Assembly: GCA_003013855.2 (NCBI GenBank)
Contig: PVNU02000853.1
Coordinates: 2,232,001 to 2,296,000, forward strand
Length of the DNA: 64,000 nucleotides
Direction: 5' to 3'
DNA from: Liriodendron chinense
Taxonomy: Eukaryota > Streptophyta > Magnoliopsida > Magnoliales > Magnoliaceae
Shown here: positions 10,276 through 18,484 of the stretch, piece by piece
How positions within the stretch are numbered: position 1 is the stretch's first letter
Layout: every line of letters starts with the position of its first letter
Notes under the pieces: generated by a model
The model's database searches: none
Seen by the model: the letters and a program-made list of their open reading frames with translations, nothing else
What the model was told of the DNA's origin: nothing
Translations under genes and position numbers: made by a program

Positions 10276-11463
10276 CTAAGGGTGTGTTTTGTTGCACCAA
10301 ATCTCATGAAATATCATGAAAATTCACACCAAATTAGATGATCAATCATGAAATTTCACCGATATTTGGTGCTACCAAATGCACACCCTTAACCATCAAC
10401 TTTTAGTCTACTGATCAAATGAATAGAATCTAACAACATCAGAATTTTTGGCATGTCACACGTTTATGATGAGGCCCATTAGATCAACAATCTGGATCCA
10501 AAAACCATGGGGCTCACTTGCTTGGTGCACTAGGACACTGTTCACATCCCGAGTACTGATGCATTCACACCCTATGAAGTATACTGTTACCTGTTTGGTG
10601 TCCTTGAATTCATGGGATGCCATGGAAATAAAAATAACTCAATGGTGTGGTCCACACACTTGCTTCTCTTGCCCGAACATTGCGTCCAGCATATTGTTGA
10701 GCTTTGCTAGACATACTTTTTTTTTTTTTTTTTTTTTTTTTGGGGGGGGGGGGGGGTGTGTTAGTCCACAAACCCAACTGTTAGTACACCCACCCACCCT
10801 GTTAAATGAGGCTATCTTCACTCAGTCTACCACTGGAGCTATGGATCCGGGTGTTTTGCTTGACATACTTGGCACATGTGCATGACATCCGAACGGTGCA
10901 TCCGCTGGGCCCCTCCGTCTTGGCTCAAATATATGTCTGTTCATCAGGTAGGCACATGTGCATAGAAGGTGGACCATAGGCAATTTGTAAATCCACAGAC
11001 TTGTGGTTCACCTGATACGGTGAGCAGCCTGATTTTATGTGAGGTAATCCACACAGTCAGTCAGACCTGATGAATCACACATATGCCAGCTTGCCGCGTG
11101 TGGGGATTAGCAAAACTCAAAAACTCTGTGGCAATGATGCATCTTAGTTTTATATAATGTTTCATCGAGGACTTTGTCATTTTATTACATGAAGACACAC
11201 TTGTATCATTTCTATCTCTTTGATCGCAGGATGCAATGGTAAAGGACACATTGGAGCGGGCCACGGAACCAAACTTAAACTTGAGAGCTTACCTTCGGGA
11301 TGCCTATGTTCACCCCATCTTCAAGGATGGCGACTTCGAGAGACCCACAGCCATTGATGAGGACGAGAACAATCCACTTGTGCCAACCAAGCGACAATCT
11401 TATAAGAGTACGCCAGCGCAGAGCAAATATGGTTCCGAGATTGGTTCCGAACATGAGGTGTAA
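2566..11463 (+). CDS. OSCA1/CSC1-like hyperosmolality- and mechano-gated cation channel, C-terminal four exons
   Basis: Encodes the C-terminal half of a plant OSCA (calcium permeable stress-gated cation channel 1, TMEM63 superfamily), which opens on membrane tension or hyperosmotic shock and admits cations including calcium at a membrane. Visible exons are 2566-2808, 3835-4159, 8263-8496 and 11230-11463. All junctions follow GT/AG and keep frame: one codon is split between exons one and two, and the later joints are phase 0. The product is about 344 residues. Family blocks include FIQGFLPGIALK, LERRSASKYY, PMKATFFITYIMVDGWAG, EPRIQLYFLLGLVY, YVVFRHQ, TIWFH and a KDTLER...EPNLNL tail, matching the RSN1_7TM region and the charged C-terminus. 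Family members are usually about 750-800 residues, so upstream exons are missing from the window. No stop or frameshift is seen in any exon, so the gene looks functional despite the heavily colonised introns. The exact paralogue is not determined. Confidence 0.93.
2809..3834 (+). other. OSCA intron
   Basis: 1026-bp intron, gtatgt...ttcacag. It contains a poly-T run just after the donor (2818-2832) and a 68-bp tandem duplication at 3515-3650. Nothing else is recognised; short open frames near 3180-3445 have no family resemblance. Confidence 0.85.
3515..3650. repeat. Tandem duplication of a 68-bp unit
   Basis: Two adjacent units, starting at 3515 and 3583 (both actttaa), share the order gtgttacctagga, ggggga.ttttt, caaacagtt, a.gtctactgcatg. 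They have diverged at several positions, so the duplication is not very recent. Confidence 0.75.
3835..4159 (+). CDS. OSCA exon (IPKTFG...YVVFRHQ)
   Basis: Acceptor ttcacag ends at 3834 and donor gtatgt begins at 4160. After completing the split Glu codon it reads IPKTFGVSMPMKATFFITYIM and ends YVVFRHQ in phase 0. It holds the strongly conserved VDGWAG and EPRIQLYFLLGLVY segments and a long hydrophobic helix, PFLLPFIVIFFGFSYVVF. Confidence 0.94.
5125..5444. mobile_element. Mutator-type MITE with 9-bp target duplication
   Basis: Flanked by ATAAAGGCT on both sides (5116-5124 and 5445-5453), a 9-bp duplication typical of MULEs. The ends are imperfect inverted repeats (atggtatt... against caaggtatt...), extending through ..ataac.accgttacg / ..ataacggcc. 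The interior has repeated 'gggcc.ta...ggcc.atatggggcc' blocks. A related segment at about 7545-7660 has the same flanking sequence (ggacaaaaacaat...acaataaagg) without the insert, and so serves as an empty-site comparison. Confidence 0.75.
5962..6034. repeat. (AT)n microsatellite
   Basis: About 70 bp of uninterrupted TA dinucleotides directly abutting the left end of the MITE at 6035. Confidence 0.97.
6035..6861. mobile_element. MITE with GGGAAAtGGTA...ATGAGGTCGA inverted ends, carrying a TRIM
   Basis: The left end reads GGGAAATGGTACTATGAGGT. The reverse complement of the right end reads GGGAAAAGGTATTATGAGGT and continues with the shared GTCGA and tgtggg.cc segments. The same family recurs at 8823-10222 in the next intron, where the paired 'gagcttcccatgaggtcgagct' block is present at both ends; here the right copy of that block is missing. 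Microsatellites on both sides hide any target duplication, so the superfamily is open. The interior 'cacttggtggggccca' and 'cacacaatggatgggctgga' blocks are shared between the two copies. Confidence 0.7.
6341..6643 (+). mobile_element. TRIM (303-bp miniature LTR retrotransposon)
   Basis: Two 86-bp direct repeats (6341-6426 and 6558-6643) start T(A/G)TTGGAGGCGT and end CAGTAACA. Directly after the first is a perfect 12-base primer site for initiator tRNA-Met (TGGTATCAGAGC, 6427-6438). Directly before the second is a purine tract (atgaggggagg). The 5-bp target duplication TAAAC flanks it at 6336-6340 and 6644-6648. The 131-bp interior has no coding capacity, as is usual for terminal-repeat retrotransposons in miniature. 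It lies inside the MITE 6035-6861. The 5' LTR has TG changed to TA at its first dinucleotide. Confidence 0.95.
6860..6911. repeat. (CA)n then (TA)n microsatellite
   Basis: About 38 bp of CA followed by a short TA run, directly at the right end of the MITE. Confidence 0.95.
7010..7129. repeat. Tandem repeat, 40-bp unit, three copies
   Basis: GAGCTTGGAGACAC starts at 7010, 7050 and 7090. Each unit continues with cat.gaa.aacaccccttgt. The third unit is diverged in its second half and a fourth is only faintly recognisable after 7129. Confidence 0.85.
7425..7457. repeat. GGGA microsatellite
   Basis: gagggagg... repeated about seven times, then tgggtac. Confidence 0.9.
7545..7665. repeat. Diverged copy of the sequence flanking the MULE MITE
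   Basis: The blocks 'ggcactctt', 'aggtgcaca', 'taggacaaaaacaat', 'gacaaca.aataaagg' and 'tgagtttgtatt.tcaacatg' occur in the same order at about 4970-5116 plus 5454-5480. The copy here lacks the 320-bp insert. It looks like a dispersed repeat present twice in the same intron. Confidence 0.65.
8263..8496 (+). CDS. OSCA exon (IINVYHQDYESGAAYWPDVH)
   Basis: Phase 0 at both ends: acceptor gtgcaag before 8263, donor gttagt from 8497. It encodes 78 residues beginning IINVYHQDYES, passing through the YWPDVH motif and a helix (LVVLPIVTIWFH), and ending SAFVKFPLQ. These align with the last transmembrane helices of OSCA1-type channels. Confidence 0.94.
8823..10222. mobile_element. Second copy of the GGGAAATGGTA/ATGAGGTCGA MITE, with internal hAT insertion
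   Basis: The left end, gggaaatggtacttt...tgaggttgacctcatgagagcttcccatgagg (about 8823-8920), is mirrored at the right end by gctcgacctcatgggaagcttcccat and ggtcaacctcatag (10173-10221). The left end itself is partly duplicated (ggaaatggtacttt occurs twice). Interior blocks match the copy at 6035-6861. The element is split by the hAT MITE at 8932-9776. Confidence 0.65.
8932..9776. mobile_element. hAT-type MITE with perfect 8-bp TSD
   Basis: Ends CAGTGTTTGAA and (reverse complement of the right end) CAGTGTTCGAA are terminal inverted repeats. Both sides carry GGCCCAAC (8924-8931 and 9777-9784), the 8-bp duplication diagnostic of hAT transposition. Both subterminal regions are packed with degenerate atatcg / cgatat / ccgatatt motifs in both orientations, a pattern expected of subterminal transposase-binding sites. 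No transposase is encoded. Confidence 0.88.
10203..10274. repeat. (CA)n microsatellite
   Basis: About 70 bp of CA dinucleotides between two small transposons. Confidence 0.95.
10278..10390. mobile_element. 113-bp foldback MITE
   Basis: Starts AAGGGTGTGTTTTGTTGCACC and ends with its imperfect reverse complement (ggtgctaccaaatgcacaccctt); inner arms such as atttggtg/caccaaat also pair. Flanking bases are too short to assign a superfamily; a TAA/TTA site would fit PIF/Harbinger. Confidence 0.7.
10718..10757. repeat. Poly-T followed by poly-G run
   Basis: About 23 T, then about 15 G, with no interruption. Such a double homopolymer is prone to sequencing or assembly length error, so its length here should not be trusted. 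Confidence 0.9.
11230..11463 (+). CDS. OSCA terminal exon with stop codon
   Basis: Acceptor gatcgcag, then DAMVKDTLERATEPNLNLRAYL, AYVHPIF, an acidic stretch, PTKRQS and a Ser-rich end, with stop TAA at 11461-11463. The KDTLER...EPNLNL and VPTKRQS motifs mark the cytosolic C-terminus of OSCA1 proteins. No clear AATAAA follows before the SINE. Confidence 0.94.
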   Translation, partial: DAMVKDTLERATEPNLNLRAYLRDAYVHPIFKDGDFERPTAIDEDENNPLVPTKRQSYKSTPAQSKYGSEIGSEHEV

Positions 11464-11625
11464 GTTACATTGTAATCATAATGGATAGATCTTAGTAATC
11501 AAATCCACATGAAATGGCATGATCAAGTTGTGATTTCTTGGGTTCCTTGTGTTGTGTTTGGCAACACTTCTAGAATTTATTCTTTTCAATTCTTCTCCTG
11601 GAAAGAATTGATTCTTGATCAACTA

Positions 11626-12673
11626 AGGTCCTGTTTGGCATTATTCAAGTAAATGCTTCTAAAAAATTCTAATTTTTAATCCACATGCAGTTTGGGTGAA
11701 TGGCTAGCGTCGTGGGTTTGCTCCCCCCACAAACGCAAGTTCGATTCCCCTCCCTGGGATTACCTGATGCACGTGGTTTGTGTGCATCTGCAGGGATTGG
11801 TCTTGCCTTGAAAAGAGGCGGGGACACCCTGTCCTCGTAAAAAATAAAAATAAAAATCTAATTTTAAAAAGCAATTGTTTTTTCTTGAAACATTGAATAT
11901 GTTTGGTTAACACCAATGTATAATTGATTATTAAGAAATCGTTTTCACATAAGCACTCATTTCCAAAACAGCGAGGGAGGGAATTTCCCATTTTCAAAAG
12001 CGATGCGGCATATTCATCCTCACGTAACGCATGCTCACGTTTAGTGAATCACAACAGTGGCATGCACACGGCACATGTATTTGAGACTTCGTCCATTCAT
12101 CACTGGCAGTCAGCATAGAATAACAAAACAAAATGACCATTCATCGGCTGGTACAAACATCTACAACTAAATGTAGACTGTTGGTCATCCTTTTATTGAG
12201 CATCCATTTTTTTCTCATACACGTGTGGATCACCTAATGACTGCTCAGGAATAATTTTAAAACCAGAATATATTATTTCTTTATGGAAGGAACGGCTCTG
12301 ATTCCACCTGTGTTCCAAGTTGGCTTATGTACACCACAAATTTGGATGTTCTGAATCTTCTGATGGATGTCCATTGTTTTCTAAGCTGTGGACCCACCTG
12401 ATGATTTGATAGGTGTGATTTTGGGGCATCCCATTATCATGGCAGGGCTAATGCAATGCACTGGTTAGATGTCATATACCCAACAAGGTGGGCCTCACTA
12501 AAGAAAACAATGGACAGACGTCAAAAGACCATATGATATGGTTGGATCAGCCTAAAATTTTTATATGTATGTTTACCAAACATGTTTAATGTGAATCAAT
12601 TTTGCATTAGCAATTTCAATAAATGATATAAAATAATCAATTCTGCACTTCCTAAAAGCAACCAAACAAGTCC
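11626..12673. mobile_element. PIF/Harbinger-like MITE interrupted by a SINE
   Basis: The left end GGTCCTGTTTGG and the reverse complement of the right end GGACTTGTTTGG are inverted repeats, each flanked by TAA, the 3-bp duplication typical of PIF/Harbinger. It lies about 160 bp after the OSCA stop and probably in the 3' flank or UTR. The interior is AT-rich without coding potential. A shorter inverted pair (gtccattgttttct, about 12369 and 12501) lies inside. Confidence 0.6.
11680..11856 (+). mobile_element. tRNA-derived SINE
   Basis: Pol III promoter elements are visible: an A-box-like TGGCTAGCGTCGTGG (about 11700-11714) and a B box containing GTTCGATTC (11749-11757), about 35 bp apart. A tRNA-unrelated body ending in gacaccctgtcctcg and an A-rich tail (aaaaaataaaaataaaaa) follow. 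Sequence resembling TCTAATTTT flanks the unit (about 11668 and 11857), a plausible target duplication. The exact 5' boundary is uncertain. Confidence 0.8.
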
Positions 12674-14436
12674 TAAGTGTTTGGTAAACAGTTTCTCATA
12701 GAAGAATTTCTTCCAGGACCCTAAAACATGCCCAGAATTATTTTCTTCATAATTGACTCATTCTTTCTCTATTTGAGTCCAACAATCCTGTGGCCCACAT
12801 GAAGAACAGTCCATCTCCATGTGGGCCCCACTTTTGATTCATAATCATAGTTGGGCCCATAAGATGGATGGTCTAGTCTGTGAATAAAACTGTGTGAACT
12901 CTCTAGTTTGTTGGCAACTGATTTAATGGTTAGGATTATTGAATGAAAGTTATTATTGAAAGTGCCCACATGATAAACAGTTCAGATCAATGACCAATAC
13001 CTTTAACAAATGATATGGACATTGTGGGCCCATTGAAGTAACTAGTTCTTGAAAATCGAGGGGCATTTTTGTCATTTACAGGGGCATTGTGGGCCCATTG
13101 AGGAAGTCTCCAAGATTGGGGAGTTAAGAAATAGGTGTTAAGGGTAAAAGGCAGGTAGTGAGTTTGCATCTACCAGCTGGGCCATGTGGAACAATGCAAG
13201 ATCCACTTCAGGATGGAGGCTCCACCATTGGTAGGCCATGGAGGGTCCTCTTTCGTACGGTAGAAGTGTACACCATTTCCGTTCATAGATCGAATGGTTA
13301 CTATCGTCTTTGGCAAATCATGTCATTCCCATGGTTTATTCATGGTGAGACCTACTTTTTGAATTATTCATGACCCAACTAGTAGACTAAGAATTCACTT
13401 TGGGCATATTCCCCAACACGGATTGGGTACCACGCCACTGTCAAATGTGGGAGGGATAAGCCATATCGTATCCAAACTCCTAATTCTCTCAGTTTGCATT
13501 TTTGGTGTAAACAATGTGCATTCTAATAATTTTCTAGAGAGAATCAAAAGGAGTAAGGAGAGAATATCCATTGTCCATTATTCTGCCTCTAAACGTTCTA
13601 AACTATTGATCTTGTCTAGTAGCTATCCTAAGAGTAGGGTTAGAGGGGTGATTAGCTTCTGTCGACTATTGTAATGGTTAGGTGGATTGCTCAACACGAG
13701 CCTTCCATCTTTGATTTTGTGGAAGGTTCGTAGATACTACTGTCGAATCTTATAAACCCACCTGTCCAGGCCTTTCAAAGTAGTATTAGATAAACTTTCT
13801 TTGGATTTATAATTTACATGGATCGAACCACATCAAGGTAAGTGCCCTTTCCCTAATCTAAAATGTTATTTATTATAATGCACTTTTATTTTTTCATTAG
13901 GCATTGTGCTAAAAATGAAGGGCAAAAAAAGAAGAAAATTACAATAATAATATTATTAGTAAATATGAAAATGGAGGGGGCAATCGGCTGCCATTGATAA
14001 TATTAACAGCAATCGTTGAAGCTATCGCTGGCAAAACCGCCCTCCATCTCTTCCTTTCTCCTCTATTTTCCCCTTTTAGCACTAAGTTACCGCTACAGCC
14101 GTTAACCACAGCCAATGATCACCAGCCGCAACTAGCATCTGCTGGACGTGGCTGACATCCGCTAGCATCTCAGCTCACATCCCTCTTTTTCCTTTTTTCT
14201 TCTTGGTTTCCTGAAAAGAGCCGCTATTGGCCATGGCTACCAAGGGCAACATTGTTGCCATTGCCGGTTGTTAAGTCCAACAGCAACAGTGATGCCGCCG
14301 CTGCAAGTGTCGTCTCCAGCAGCTTCTCCTTTCTCTTCTCCTTCTTCCCTCCATATCTGCCAACACACGGTCAGTTGTCACCGAAAATGGAAGAAAATGG
14401 AAGGAAAGGAAATTCAGTTGGCGTTTTTTTAAACTC
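12674..14436. other. Intergenic stretch without recognised gene
   Basis: Holds 'gtgggccca' motifs in several contexts (12790, 13021, 13086) that suggest old repeats. A comparatively GC-rich part at 14020-14380 includes an ATG followed by only 13 codons (ATKGNIVAIAGC, then stop). No open frame has family resemblance. Confidence 0.6.
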
Positions 14437-14908
14437 AAGGGTGGTTTGGATGCCAGTAAAATTTCAAGTTGTAAACACTTTTCATCTTAAACTTTTCTTG
14501 AGCGTGAAGTGTTTACAATTTGTCCTATTTGGATTTAAACTATAAAGTGATTACAATTTGTCCTATATGGATTTAAACTACAAAGTGTTTACAATTTATA
14601 GTATTTAGATTTAAACTATTAAGTGTTTACAGGTAGTTGCTAACTATAATCGCACACATCGGGGTTGGGGGGGTTGAAGGACATTGATAGCTACAAGCTT
14701 CTCTTGAATAATTCAAAAAATAACTATTGGGCTTGTAATTTAAAATATAATGAAATGTTAGGATTTTAAAAGCCCATATATCCTGTAAAGTGTTTACAAT
14801 GTATAAAAGGTTTATATGCACTTATAGGCATCCAAATAACACATGTAATGTCTTTTACCTGTAAATGCTTTACAACTAAAGGATTTTATAGGCATCCAAA
14901 CCACCCTT
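14437..14908. mobile_element. MITE with perfect 18-bp TIRs and internal tandem repeats
   Basis: AAGGGTGGTTTGGATGCC at 14437-14454 is perfectly mirrored at 14891-14908. Between 14500 and 14635 a unit resembling aagtgtttacaatttgtcctatttggatttaaact is repeated about three to four times. Flanks (tca / taa) would fit a 3-bp PIF-type site with one change, but this is weak. Confidence 0.8.
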
Positions 14909-15488
14909 AAGAGAATGAAAAAATAAGAAGAAAATGGCTAAATGGGCATAGTTGTGTGTTTGGCTAATAGATTTAGTGTCCCTATTTTAGCTTGGGCTTT
15001 ATTGGGAAGTTTCTCGTTCCCTAAACAACTTAGAATTGGTGTAGCATGTGTAACCCACTTAGAGAAGCCAATTTGTTGAATAAATGCTATCTATGATTTA
15101 TTTAATCATGTGAGCCCAAATATGGGCTTGGACCCTTTAACCCTTGGCATTTTTAATGGTCATCGTGAACCATTAACTAATTATTCTCATGGCATAAGAA
15201 GGAGACCATCGTACATTGTCTGTGGGCATTTAGACAGTACATATGGGCCCCACATCACAACATGAAGCATCATGGATCCATAAGAAAGCTAATATTCTTT
15301 AGTTAAGATTTAGTCGATCTTGATGTTGGCTTTCAATCAACCATTTCTAAGATAATACGAGCCATGATTTGGAAGTATCTAAGTGTTTTCGACCAGATCT
15401 ATCTAATAGCACAATCCGTTTTTAGTGGTCAGCAATCTAGATCTACTATAGTGATGACGATCCATATGATCCTTATATGGATCAAAAC
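14909..15488. other. Intergenic, nothing recognised
   Basis: AT-rich DNA without coding signal between two MITEs. It ends in the ATCAAAAC that serves as the left target copy of the next element. Confidence 0.6.
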
Positions 15489-15943
15489 TAGGGTTGTAAA
15501 TGGTCAGGTTTGGGGCCAGTTTAGCCAAAACCAAACCCGTCCATTTACTTAATCGATATGGGTCCAAATCGAGTTTGAGTCAACCCTTCAGACCCATTTA
15601 TAAATGGGTCTGGGTCTGGTAGAGGGAGTTCCACCCAGTCCCATTTATAAATGGGTCGGGTCTAATGGGTCTGGGTTTGGATCTAGTATGCAAGCATTTT
15701 TACAAAGCTTAAAATCGGGTTTGGATGGGTCTGGGCTGGATGGGTCCCTTGAAACATAGACCAAACCCGCCCACTTACTAAATGGGTTCGGGTCGGGCCT
15801 GATATAAAGGAAACCAGACCCAGACCCGTTTAACAGCTGGGTCTGTTCTTGGACCCAGACCTGTACCATTTAGCAAATGGGTCGGGTCTAAATGGGTTAG
15901 GTCTGGGTACCCCATCGGGTCCGCTGACTCATTTACATCCCTA
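15489..15943. mobile_element. hAT MITE with iterated ATGGGTC motif and perfect 8-bp TSD
   Basis: Begins TAGGGTTGTAAATG and ends with the reverse complement of TAGGGATGTAAATG. ATCAAAAC flanks both sides (15481-15488 and 15944-15951), an exact 8-bp duplication. The interior is built from many copies of aatgggtc(t/g)gg and its reverse complement, consistent with transposase-binding repeats. No coding capacity. Confidence 0.9.
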
Positions 15944-16724
15944 ATCAAAACAAAGATATTTAAATAATAAAATTTATAGATCATATATGATTATAGATTT
16001 TGATTTTGTGATCATATCCTAATGTCATCGGTGAGCTTCGCATTTTTGCTAAGATGCCCAAAATGTGTAACCCATGATGATCTAGTGCTTTATTATTGGT
16101 AGTGCTTGTGCGTTGTGTATTATAAATGCACAAGTGCATGCATCTCTAAGTATAACCCTCTATCATATTGATCATACATTCGTTAGTGATTGGATTCATC
16201 ATCAATAGTAATTGTTGACGTTGATGATCATATCCATCATCGTCGATGATGATTAATGGTGATGATCGATGTCATTAGTAAGAAAACATTAATATTTTCA
16301 TGAATTCTTTTAGTGGAGAATTATAAGTTATAGTTTTAGCTTGATGTGTTTAGATTGGATCCCCATTGATGATTCGAACCTTGAAAATCTAGTGGTATGA
16401 GTATTCCCTTTAATTAAGGTCATGCATGACCTTAGTGGGAGCTTATCTCCAAAAAATAATGGATGCACTCATGATGGAAGGTTACAAATATTCTATAAAA
16501 ATATTGCAAAAACATCTCATTCATCTTATTTTTTAAACTTGATTATGTTGCACCATCCACTTTGCATATGTGGATTTCATATCTCACTTAAGATAAAATT
16601 GGTTACTTTTGTAATAAGAATATTTACATAATATGTAGAATATTGATAATTAGTACTAATATGTTTTTATCATAGCTAAATAATGATATTTTTATAATAT
16701 ATGAATGAACACCAAGGCTTTAAT
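15944..16724. other. Intergenic, nothing recognised
   Basis: Includes a stretch rich in gatgat/atcatc trinucleotides (16190-16270) and AT-rich DNA. No gene or clear transposon end was found; the left end of the outer copia element must lie in or near here but could not be placed. Confidence 0.5.
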
Positions 16725-17010
16725 CACTAAATAGCTTAAAGGTCAAAAGGTTGAGGATAACAACTATGACGAATGGTCATGTGTCATGCAAATTCTTCTA
16801 AGGATGACATATCTCACATACTTTGATTATAGCTAAGGTATAACCTACTTTGGATGATAACTTAATCGACTATAGGGCTAAGATGAATCCTCACAACAAG
16901 CAATTTAAGAGGAATTGCATGGCTTGTAACATTCTGTTGAGCATTATGTGCAAAGAACGCATATGTACATATGAAGTGTAAGAGACTGGTAAAGAGATGT
17001 GGTGCATGCT
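16725..17010 (+). pseudogene. Ty1/copia gag remnant (left part of the outermost element)
   Basis: A conceptual frame gives NNYDEWSCVMQILL, matching the 'NYxEWSxxM' start of copia gag (UBN2 domain). After stops and shifts it ends EMWCML at the junction with the Del-like element at 17011. The reading continues at 37880 with LANIYARKSSA, so one gag was split by the insertion. It is broken by stop codons and has no function. Confidence 0.7.
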
Positions 17011-18484
17011 TGTAATAACCTAAAAATTTTCACACACGAGTATGTACATGAGTGTTTTCCCATGTGTACAATTTAGAACTTAAATTTTTTTAAAGTAAAG
17101 TTTTGCAGATGAACATGCATGTACACATCATTAGATTCACATACACTCATAATGAACTTTGAACCCCCATATATCTTCATATATACAATTGTTCATCAAA
17201 CCAACCATCAAAATGATTCATAACTACTAGATTAAGATATTTGATCATCCATTTCGCCTTTAAACCACCTGATCATAGGAAACTAATACACAATCTTCAT
17301 ATCCACTTGTACAAGCATCCTCTCATCTTACTTGTCATCCTAAAATACACTTAACCTACCACCAGAGTCATGACCTAAGGATCCAGCTTACACATACATG
17401 CATATATACACACTCCTACTCACCCCGAGCTATATATATCGTGATATACCTAATCAATCATCAATCCAATAATCGGGATAACTCTCCATGGTCAGATTAA
17501 GCTATCTAATAGTTTGATGTCAATCGAGACCCTTACATCATCGTTAAATAGACAAATAGTCTATCTTAGTCATTTGCATCCTATCATCTTTTATTCTAAA
17601 TGCATCATCTTAATCTTGATGCTTTAATAAGTATTTAGACTATTAAAGTCCGATTCCAACGGTTATAAACACACCATTGATCATCCTAAGTTTTTTATAG
17701 TATACATGTCCCTACCCAACTCTAAACTTCATAAAACCTACTTGTAGGAGTCCGATCGTAATGAAAATTTAACCAATGCTTATACATCCCAATTGAACCA
17801 TACATTATCAATTTCAAGTCCTAACTCACAAGATCCACCATCCATTAACTTTTGCATCATATTTGTTAGATGACCCATCCGAAAATCACTTAATGGCCTT
17901 TTTTATTATCTATAGACAATTTTTTACAAATCTATTAGTCTATATTTCACATTGGGTCATATCTAGACCTAGTATTGAAATTTATAAATACTTCGGAAAG
18001 AATTCTACCGGCTACACTTTCTAATTTTAAAAAAGGAATCGGTAGTTATATACACTACCTACACTATACACCCTCCACCTGAAAAATCCACAATCTGACC
18101 GTTCATTAAAGAAACAGTATGCATATCCACTCTTAAACATCTTAATGAAGCCTATGGACACTTAATATTTGATTCTAACCTTATCTGGCCGTTGAGTTAA
18201 AATATATCTAAACTACCTAACTAAATAAATATCAATGAAATCAATTTTTAATACATCAAATCCACATGAATAGTGAACCATTAAGGACCATAGTCTAAGG
18301 TCAGCTAACAACCCCAACTTTATACATGTGCAAGCCAACATGCGCGCGTGCATGTGTGCAAATCGAAGACGAGCAGTCTCCTTACGGTGCACACAATCAC
18401 AGTTTGAAGGAGATTTCCTTAGCGATTCTTCTCCACCTTCTTCGTAAATGAAAAGAAACTTCTAACTTTTACGACACATGTAAC

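Larger units (their letters stand above)
8497..11229 (+). other. OSCA last intron, 2.7 kb
   Basis: Contains a MITE with a hAT MITE inside it, a long (CA)n tract, a small foldback MITE and a T/G homopolymer pair. The short open stretch 8553-8647 is discussed among the rejected items. 10391-10717 and 10758-11229 hold no recognisable feature. Acceptor is gatcgcag. Confidence 0.85.

Noticed and set aside
14230..14400. Start of a protein gene (ATG GCT ACC ...) in a GC-richer stretch
   Set aside because: A stop follows after 13 codons, there are no plausible splice continuations, and there is no family resemblance.
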